Part shown: positions 1 to 5,294 of the stretch, in pieces | Layout of the letters: the number at the start of each line of letters is the position of its first letter | How positions within the stretch are numbered: position 1 is the stretch's first letter | Assembly (NCBI GenBank): GCA_937873105.1 | Contig: CALMWD010000332.1 | Location: forward strand, 1-5,294 | From: an uncultured Rhodanobacteraceae bacterium | GTDB taxonomy: Bacteria > Pseudomonadota > Gammaproteobacteria > Xanthomonadales > Ahniellaceae | DNA: 5,294 nt | Reading direction: 5' to 3' | Program-made: the position numbers and the translations under genes | Notes under the pieces: generated by a model | What the model saw: the letters and a program-made list of their open reading frames with translations, nothing else | Databases searched by the model: none | Told to the model about the DNA's origin: nothing

Positions 1-1
1 G

Positions 2-394
2 CTGCCGGAGAAACGCGCGGCCTTCCATGCGCTGCTGTTGTCGGTGGAAGTCAATGGCGCGCTGGGCGAATCGACGGTGATCGACGGCATGACCTTTTCG
101 AGCCGTGCCGACCTCGAACGGGTGGCGCGCATCGCCGCCAAGTACGACTTGATCCTGGTGCCGATCTGGCTGGACCTCCCGGCCGAGGTGGCCAAGGCGC
201 GCATCCACGCCGACCGCCGCACCGGTCGTTACCACCCGGCCGACGACCGCACCCCGGCCCTGGTCGACGCGGTGCTGGAACGCTTCGAACGCCCCATGCC
301 GACCGTGCCGGTGATCGACGCCCTGCTGCCCGCGAACACCGTGCTCGACGTCGCCGAGCAGATCATCGCCCGGCGGGCGCTTCCCGTTCGGTGA
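2..394 (+). CDS. Probable P-loop kinase / AAA-type ATP-binding protein, C-terminal part (5' end outside window)
   Basis: An open frame runs from the left edge to a TGA at 392-394 and gives about 130 residues. A TTG at 38 could act as a start, but the frame is open upstream and the residues before it (LPEKRAAFHALLL) read like normal protein, so I treat the gene as cut by the window. The pattern is that of the C-terminal half of small P-loop kinases (AAA_33, adenylylsulfate-kinase or zeta-toxin-like): a strand ending in DGMTFSS, then an Arg-rich helix, then a hydrophobic strand (LILVPIWLDLP) followed by a lid-like stretch with several arginines (AKARIHADRRTGRYHP). The Walker A loop would lie upstream, so nucleotide binding cannot be confirmed here. 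The substrate is unknown. The gene converges on the DUF4442 gene and overlaps its 3' end by 32 bp. The family call is a resemblance; that it is coding is more certain. Confidence 0.55.
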   Translation: MPEKRAAFHALLLSVEVNGALGESTVIDGMTFSSRADLERVARIAAKYDLILVPIWLDLPAEVAKARIHADRRTGRYHPADDRTPALVDAVLERFERPMPTVPVIDALLPANTVLDVAEQIIARRALPVR

Positions 395-854
395 TGGCTT
401 CGCTGCCGCGGCGCTTGCGGCGCACGTAGACCTGCTTGCGCACCTGGGCCACGAGCGTGCCTTCGGCGGTCTTCACGTCGACATGGAACCAGTGCAGGGC
501 CTTGCCTTCGCGCTCCGCGGCCGCGCGCACGTCGTCGATCGTCTTCGCATCGAGCACGAAGTCGGCGTACACCGGCTCGCGCACCGCCTTGACGAAATCG
601 ATGCTCGCGGCCTTGTCCCAGACGATGTAGTCCGGACCGAGGTTGCGCAGCATCATGATCATCCACCACGGGTCGGTCATCGCGAACAGCGAGCCGCCGA
701 AATGGGTGCCGACGTAGTTGCGGTTGAAGAAATAGCGCTTCAGGCGCACGCGCACGTGGCGGTAGTCGGGATCGATGCGCAGCACGCGAATGCCGGCCGC
801 CAGGTTCGGCGGCCACAGGTTGACGGTCCAGCGCAGTTTCGTCGCGTGTTGCAT
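363..854 (-). CDS. DUF4442 hotdog-fold protein (thioesterase-like)
   Basis: This encodes 163 residues, a normal length for the DUF4442 family of single-domain hotdog-fold proteins related to acyl-CoA thioesterases and the YiiD C-terminal domain. The most telling segment is residues 45-62 (RNYVGTHFGGSLFAMTDP), which fits the loop and start of the long central hotdog helix; that helix continues through WWMIMMLRNLG. Beta strands follow: YIVWDKAASIDFVKAV, then VYADFVLDAK, and a last pair around HWFHVDVKTAEGTLVAQVRKQVYVRRK. The C-terminus is basic and then probably disordered. No signal peptide or membrane segment is seen, so it is likely cytosolic. The ATG at 852-854 is 7 nt after the rapA stop, with an AAGGA motif just upstream, so it is probably co-translated with rapA. 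Its 3' end overlaps the convergent kinase-like gene. The substrate is unknown, and a thioesterase role is inferred from fold only. Confidence 0.85.
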   Translation of the reverse strand: MQHATKLRWTVNLWPPNLAAGIRVLRIDPDYRHVRVRLKRYFFNRNYVGTHFGGSLFAMTDPWWMIMMLRNLGPDYIVWDKAASIDFVKAVREPVYADFVLDAKTIDDVRAAAEREGKALHWFHVDVKTAEGTLVAQVRKQVYVRRKRRGSEAITEREAPAGR

Positions 855-857
855 GCG

Positions 858-862
858 TCCTT
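858..862 (-). promoter_or_regulatory. Ribosome-binding site of the DUF4442 gene, overlapping the rapA stop
   Basis: On the minus strand the rapA stop TGA is followed directly by AGGACGC and then ATG. The final A of the stop completes AAGGA, a match to the anti-Shine-Dalgarno sequence. Only 3 nt separate it from the ATG, which is shorter than usual. It is the clearest Shine-Dalgarno match among the starts in this window. Ribosomes ending rapA would finish on top of this site, which suggests coupled translation. Confidence 0.55.
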
Positions 863-3699
863 CAGCCGCGGTTCGCGAGCGCGAGGAAGTCCGGGCTGAC
901 GATCAGGCGCACGGCGTCGAGGCGCAGCCGCGATTCCGGCAGGAGTTCGTGCAACTGGCGCTTCTCGTCCTCGGCCGCGGCGATTTCCTCGGCACGCACG
1001 CCCGGATTGACCTGGGCCAATGCGACCAGGCGCTCGATCTCGGACTCCAGGCGCTGGTCGGCGGCCAGCATCGCCGCCTCGATCTCGCGGCGGGCCAGGC
1101 GTTCGACCTTGGCCTGGGCCGTCTTCAGCATCGGCGGCACCAACTGGTTCAGGACCTTGCGCAGCTTGCCCAGGTCGACGCTGATCTCGCCGGCCTTGCG
1201 GCGCGCCTCCTCGGACGGCTCGAAGTCCGGGCGCTCGGTCAGGCGCGAATCGACGACGGCGCGCAGCGGCAGCGGCGGCAGGAAGCGGTCCACGTGCAAC
1301 CTGGCGGGGGCCACGCATTCGAGCAGGAACACGGCTTCGAGCAGGGCCGTGCGCGGCGGCAGCGCCGGATCGACGAGGAAGGCGGCATTGCCGGTTTCGG
1401 CGCTGAGCAGCAGGTCGAGCGCGCCCTGCACCATCGGATGGTCGAGGCGCAGGAACAGCACGTCCTCGCGCGTCAGCGCGGTCGCGCGATCGAAGGTGGC
1501 CTGGCGCGGCCCGTGCTCGAAGCCCGGAAACGCCTCGGTGCTGAGGTATTCCGGATCGAGCAGGTGGATGGTGTCGCTGAGGTCCTCGGCGCTAATGCCG
1601 AATTGCTCGAACAGCTTGAGCAGGAAGGCATCGCGTTCGAAATCGCCATCGTCCTCGTGCAGGGCGTGCTGCAACAGGGCATCGGGCGCGGCGCGCAGGG
1701 TCGCCAGTTCGAGCAGGCGGTCGCGGCCCTGCTGGATCGCCGCGGCGAGTTCGCGGTGCGCCTGGTGGGTGCGGCGGATCAGCGACTCCAGCGCTTCTTC
1801 TGCGGCGGAGTGCCCGGCCGCGTATTCGCGCGCGACGTGCACGAACTCGGCACCGAATCGGCGCAGCAGTTCGCGGCCGTCCTGCGGGCTGCTGCGGAAG
1901 GCATCCAGGCCCTCGTCGAACCAGCGCGCCAGCGCTTCCTGGGCGCTGTGGCGGAAGCTCGCGAAATGCAGGTTCACGTCGCGCTTCTGGCCGATGCGGT
2001 CGAGGCGGCCGATGCGTTGTTCAAGCTGGTCCGGATCCGGCGGCAGATCCCAGAACACCAGATGGCTGGCGAACTGGAAGTTGCGACCTTCGGAACCGAT
2101 CTCGGCGCAGAGCAGCAATCGCGCGCCGTCCGGACTCTGGAAGAAGGCGGCATTGCGGTCGCGCTGGACGATGCTCATGCCTTCGTGGAAGCGTGCGACC
2201 TGCACGCCGCTGGCGGCGCGCAACGCCTCCTCCAGCGCCAGTACCTTGGCCTGGCTGCGGCAGATCAGCAGGAACTTGTCGGCGGGGAATTCGTCGAGCA
2301 GGGCGACCAGCCAGGCCAGGCGCGGATCCTTCGCGTAGTTCAGCGGCAGCGCGTGCGGCGCGGGGTCGACGTCGCTCTGGAATTCGGCCAGCAGGTGGCC
2401 GCGCAGGGCCTCGTCGCATTGTTCGTCCGGCAACGTGACCAGATGCGGCACGCGCTTCGGGAAACCGCCGACGACCGCGCGCCGATTGCGGAACATCACG
2501 CGCCCGGTGCCGTGGCGATCGATCAGCGCGGCCAGCATGGCATCGCGCGCTTCATCGTCCTCGGGGGACTGCGCGGTGTCGCCGAGGGTTTCGGTCAGCG
2601 TCTGCTGTTCTTCGACGCCGAGCGGCTGCGCTTCGATCAGGGCGGTCGCGAGCGCCGACAGCTTCGCGTACTCCGCCGTCTCATTCTGGAACGCGGCGAG
2701 GTCGTGGTAGCGCGCCGGGTCGAGCAGGCGCAGGCGCGCGAAATGGCCGGTGCGGCCCAGCTGTTCCGGTGTCGCGGTCAGCAGGATCACGCCCGGAGTG
2801 CGCTTGGCCAGCGCCTCCGCCAGCACGTACTCGGGACTCTCCTCTTCCGGCGACCACGACAGATGGTGCGCCTCGTCGACGACCAGCAGGTCCCAGCCGG
2901 CGGTGACGAGCTGCTTGGCGCGTTCCGGATTCGCGACGATGAAGGCGGTGTCGGTGATGACGAGCTCGTCGTCCTGGAACGGATTGCGCCCGTCCGAATT
3001 CAATTCGATCGCCTCGACGCGTTCGGCGTCGTAGATCGAGAAGCTGATGTTGAAGCGGCGCAGCAGCTCGACGAACCACTGGTACACCAGCGTTTCCGGC
3101 ACCAGCACCAGCACGCGTCCGGCGCGACCGCTGGCGATCTGGCGGGCGATGATGAGACCGGCTTCGATGGTCTTGCCGAGACCGACCTCGTCCGCCAGCA
3201 GCACCCGCGGCGGACGCCGGTCGGCGGCGATCTGCGCGACCTTGAGCTGGTGCGGGATCAGGTCGACGCGCGCGCTCTGCAGGCCGAAGGCCGGACTGCG
3301 CCGTGCGCGGGCGCGCTGCATCAGGGCCTGGTGGCGGAATTCGAACTGGTCGTTGCGGTCGACCCGCCCCTGGCTCAGCCGATCCTCGGCCTTCGACACG
3401 TTCTGCAGGTCGTCGAGGGCGGTCTCGCAGAACGGGGTACCGTGCACCTGGTAGTGGAACAGGCCATCGCGCTGGTCGACGGCATCGACGCGCTGCGGCT
3501 TGCCGGCGAGCGTGATCATGTCGCCGACGCGAAACTGCGCGCGCGTCAGCGGCGCGGAATGCGTGGCGTACTGGCGCACCGTGCCGGTGCGGGCATAGAC
3601 GAGCTGGACCATGCGCCCCTCGACCCGCAGTACGGTGCCAAGGCCGAGTTCGGGTTCGGCGTTCGAGATCCAGCGTTGTCCGGGAACGTAGTTCGACAT
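862..3699 (-). CDS. rapA: RNA polymerase-associated ATPase RapA (Swi2/Snf2 family)
   Basis: RapA binds RNA polymerase and uses ATP to release stalled or post-termination complexes so that the enzyme is recycled. With the chosen start the protein has 945 residues; E. coli RapA has 968. The N-terminus (MSNYVPGQRWISNAEPELGLG) aligns with the E. coli start [20 protein letters not shown], so I use the ATG at 3697-3699. An upstream in-frame ATG at 3769-3771 adds 24 residues that lack family resemblance. Visible helicase motifs are ADEVGLGKT (Walker A, residues 169-177), DEAH (275-278), TATPE (308-312), EIGSEGRNFQ (533-542) and QRIGRLDRIGQ (561-571). The N-terminal region before the ATPase fits the RapA Tudor-like domains, and the C-terminus ends in the family-type LDAVRLIV. 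No catalytic motif is missing. No clear Shine-Dalgarno precedes the start. It lies 82 nt after apaH and 7 nt before the DUF4442 gene. Confidence 0.97.
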   Translation of the reverse strand: MSNYVPGQRWISNAEPELGLGTVLRVEGRMVQLVYARTGTVRQYATHSAPLTRAQFRVGDMITLAGKPQRVDAVDQRDGLFHYQVHGTPFCETALDDLQNVSKAEDRLSQGRVDRNDQFEFRHQALMQRARARRSPAFGLQSARVDLIPHQLKVAQIAADRRPPRVLLADEVGLGKTIEAGLIIARQIASGRAGRVLVLVPETLVYQWFVELLRRFNISFSIYDAERVEAIELNSDGRNPFQDDELVITDTAFIVANPERAKQLVTAGWDLLVVDEAHHLSWSPEEESPEYVLAEALAKRTPGVILLTATPEQLGRTGHFARLRLLDPARYHDLAAFQNETAEYAKLSALATALIEAQPLGVEEQQTLTETLGDTAQSPEDDEARDAMLAALIDRHGTGRVMFRNRRAVVGGFPKRVPHLVTLPDEQCDEALRGHLLAEFQSDVDPAPHALPLNYAKDPRLAWLVALLDEFPADKFLLICRSQAKVLALEEALRAASGVQVARFHEGMSIVQRDRNAAFFQSPDGARLLLCAEIGSEGRNFQFASHLVFWDLPPDPDQLEQRIGRLDRIGQKRDVNLHFASFRHSAQEALARWFDEGLDAFRSSPQDGRELLRRFGAEFVHVAREYAAGHSAAEEALESLIRRTHQAHRELAAAIQQGRDRLLELATLRAAPDALLQHALHEDDGDFERDAFLLKLFEQFGISAEDLSDTIHLLDPEYLSTEAFPGFEHGPRQATFDRATALTREDVLFLRLDHPMVQGALDLLLSAETGNAAFLVDPALPPRTALLEAVFLLECVAPARLHVDRFLPPLPLRAVVDSRLTERPDFEPSEEARRKAGEISVDLGKLRKVLNQLVPPMLKTAQAKVERLARREIEAAMLAADQRLESEIERLVALAQVNPGVRAEEIAAAEDEKRQLHELLPESRLRLDAVRLIVSPDFLALANRG

Positions 3700-3724
3700 G
3701 TTGGACAGTGCTTGGCGGATGCGG

Positions 3725-3730
3725 ATTATG
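3725..3730 (-). promoter_or_regulatory. Possible -10 box for rapA
   Basis: In the 82-nt apaH-rapA gap the minus strand reads CATAAT, five of six bases of the sigma-70 -10 consensus and an AT-rich island in otherwise GC-rich DNA. Transcription would start about 18-20 nt before the rapA ATG. No TTGACA-like -35 is found at the normal 16-18 nt distance; a TTGCGG lies too close, at 10 nt. It may give rapA its own promoter in addition to readthrough from apaGH, but this rests on a single hexamer. Confidence 0.3.
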
Positions 3731-3731
3731 A

Positions 3732-3764
3732 CCGATGCCGCCGCAACCGGCGCGCATCGGCGGC
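3732..3764 (-). repeat. Two overlapping, mutually exclusive 7-bp inverted repeats upstream of rapA
   Basis: Arms 3732-3738 and 3754-3760 (CCGATGC/GCATCGG) are perfect reverse complements with a 15-nt loop. Arms 3737-3743 and 3758-3764 (GCCGCCG/CGGCGGC) are also perfect, with a 14-nt loop. They share bases in both arms, so only one can form at a time. No T-run follows on the minus strand, so this is not a standard intrinsic terminator. It may be chance in GC-rich sequence or a switchable structure in apaGH readthrough RNA. Confidence 0.35.
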
Positions 3765-3781
3765 GCAACATTCGTGACGCG

Positions 3782-4629
3782 TCAGTCGGCGGAGCGATCG
3801 CGCAACGCGAGGCGGGCCTCGCACTGCACGCCGTGGACGCGCGGCTCGGGACCGAGTTCGAGCGCGGTCAGCTTGCCGCCCCAGACCGCGCCGGTGTCGA
3901 TGGCGTGGATGCCGAGTCCCTGGAACAGGCCCAGCGTGGACCAGTGCCCGCAGACGATGGGCAGGTCGCGCGGGGCGTGCCCGGGCACTTCGAACCACGG
4001 GTACAGGCCCGGCGGCTGCGTGCCGGGCGCGCCCTTGGCGCTGAAGTCCATGCGTCCGCGCGCGTCGCAGAAGCGCTGGCGCGTCATCACGTTGATGATC
4101 GCGCGCAGGCGTTCGATGCCGTTGAGGTTCTTCGACCAGGTCGCGGGCCGGTCGCCGAACATGTGCTTGAGCAGCTTGCGGTAGTCGGCGCCCTGCAGCT
4201 TGCGCTCGACCTCGGCGGCGCGCGCCCGGGCGATGCTCAGGGTCCAGCGCGGCGCCAGGCCGGCGTGCACCATCGCGAAGCCGAGCTCGCGGTCGAGGTG
4301 GAACAGCGAACGGTGCCGCAGCCAGTTCAGCAGATCCTCGCGGTCCGCCGCCATCAGCACGCGCGCGAGGTCGACGTTGGCGCGGCGCTGGTCGGCTTCC
4401 TTGCGCTCGGCGATGGCGAGCAGGCTGAGGTCGTGGTTGCCGAGCACGACGACCGATTGCGCGTCCAGCGAACGCACCAGGCGCAGTACTTCCAGCGAGT
4501 GTCCGCCGCGATTCACGAGATCGCCGCAGAACCACAGGCGATCGCGGGCGCTGTCGAAGTTCAGGTGTTCGAGCAGGCGCGCGAGCGCGTCGTAGCAGCC
4601 CTGCACGTCGCCGATGGCATAGGTGGCCA

Positions 4630-4630
<1 letters not shown>
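3782..4630 (-). CDS. apaH: Symmetrical bis(5'-nucleosyl)-tetraphosphatase ApaH
   Basis: ApaH splits diadenosine tetraphosphate (Ap4A) into two ADP, and in E. coli also removes Np4-type caps from RNA 5' ends. The product has 282 residues against 280 in E. coli. It shows the calcineurin-like phosphoesterase motifs in order: GDVQG (7-11), GDLVNRG (36-42), GNHD (64-67), HAGLAP (122-127) and CGHW (227-230), followed by the ApaH-typical IDTGAVWGGKLT (244-255). The first motif has Gln where E. coli ApaH and the PPP family have the metal-binding His (GDxHG); I recall the same Gln in Xanthomonas and Pseudomonas ApaH, so this looks like a lineage feature and not damage. The protein is cytosolic, with no signal peptide. 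Its ATG overlaps the apaG stop by one base (TGATG), and no Shine-Dalgarno is visible, so translation probably depends on apaG. rapA follows. Confidence 0.97.

Positions 4631-5294
<664 letters not shown>

Noticed and set aside
3737..3764. Stem-loop after apaH as an intrinsic terminator
   Set aside because: On the minus strand no run of T follows the stem, and rapA starts shortly after.
775..3777. A 1000-residue open frame on the plus strand spanning all of rapA
   Set aside because: It is in the codon-aligned frame opposite rapA, so it stays open simply because rapA lacks TTA, CTA and TCA codons. Its translation is low-complexity (rich in Gln, Arg, Ala, Glu) with no recognisable domain, while the rapA reading has every family motif.
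3775..3784. Perfect 10-bp palindrome TGACGCGTCA at the apaH stop codon as an operator
   Set aside because: It is a single short palindrome partly made of coding sequence, with no second copy in the apaG/kmo control region, so chance is the simplest explanation.

Overview
The window is a GC-rich, densely packed stretch of bacterial chromosome carrying housekeeping genes. The protein sequences point to a gammaproteobacterium, most likely in the Xanthomonadales/Lysobacterales. RapA is essentially a gammaproteobacterial protein. ApaH has the Gln form of its first metal motif (GDVQG), which I recall from Xanthomonas and Pseudomonas. A kynurenine 3-monooxygenase resembling the Xanthomonas enzyme sits next door. 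The assignment is from recalled family sequences, not a search.

Layout, left to right. Positions 2-394 (+) hold the 3' end of a probable P-loop kinase/ATPase, cut by the window edge. It converges on, and overlaps by 32 bp, a minus-strand gene block. Read in its own direction, from 5013 down to 363, that block is apaG, apaH, rapA and a DUF4442 hotdog-fold protein. apaG and apaH share one base (TGATG). apaH and rapA are separated by 82 nt with a possible promoter. rapA and the DUF4442 gene are 7 nt apart, with a ribosome-binding site overlapping the rapA stop. Diverging from apaG across an 89-nt gap, kmo starts at 5103 (+) and runs off the right edge.

How the genes relate: ApaH breaks down dinucleoside tetraphosphates such as Ap4A and is known in E. 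coli to remove Np4-type caps from RNA. RapA is the Swi2/Snf2 ATPase that recycles RNA polymerase after transcription. The block therefore links cap/alarmone removal with polymerase recycling. kmo belongs to tryptophan breakdown, which in some Xanthomonadales feeds NAD synthesis. No rRNA, tRNA, CRISPR array, insertion sequence or phage gene is visible. No gene-free stretch exceeds 300 bases; the two real gaps are 3700-3781 and 5014-5102.

I do not see a new defence or mobile system here. The points worth a second look are the apaGH-rapA arrangement, the Gln in the ApaH metal motif, the convergent gene overlap, start-site questions for rapA and apaG, and small structures in the two gaps.
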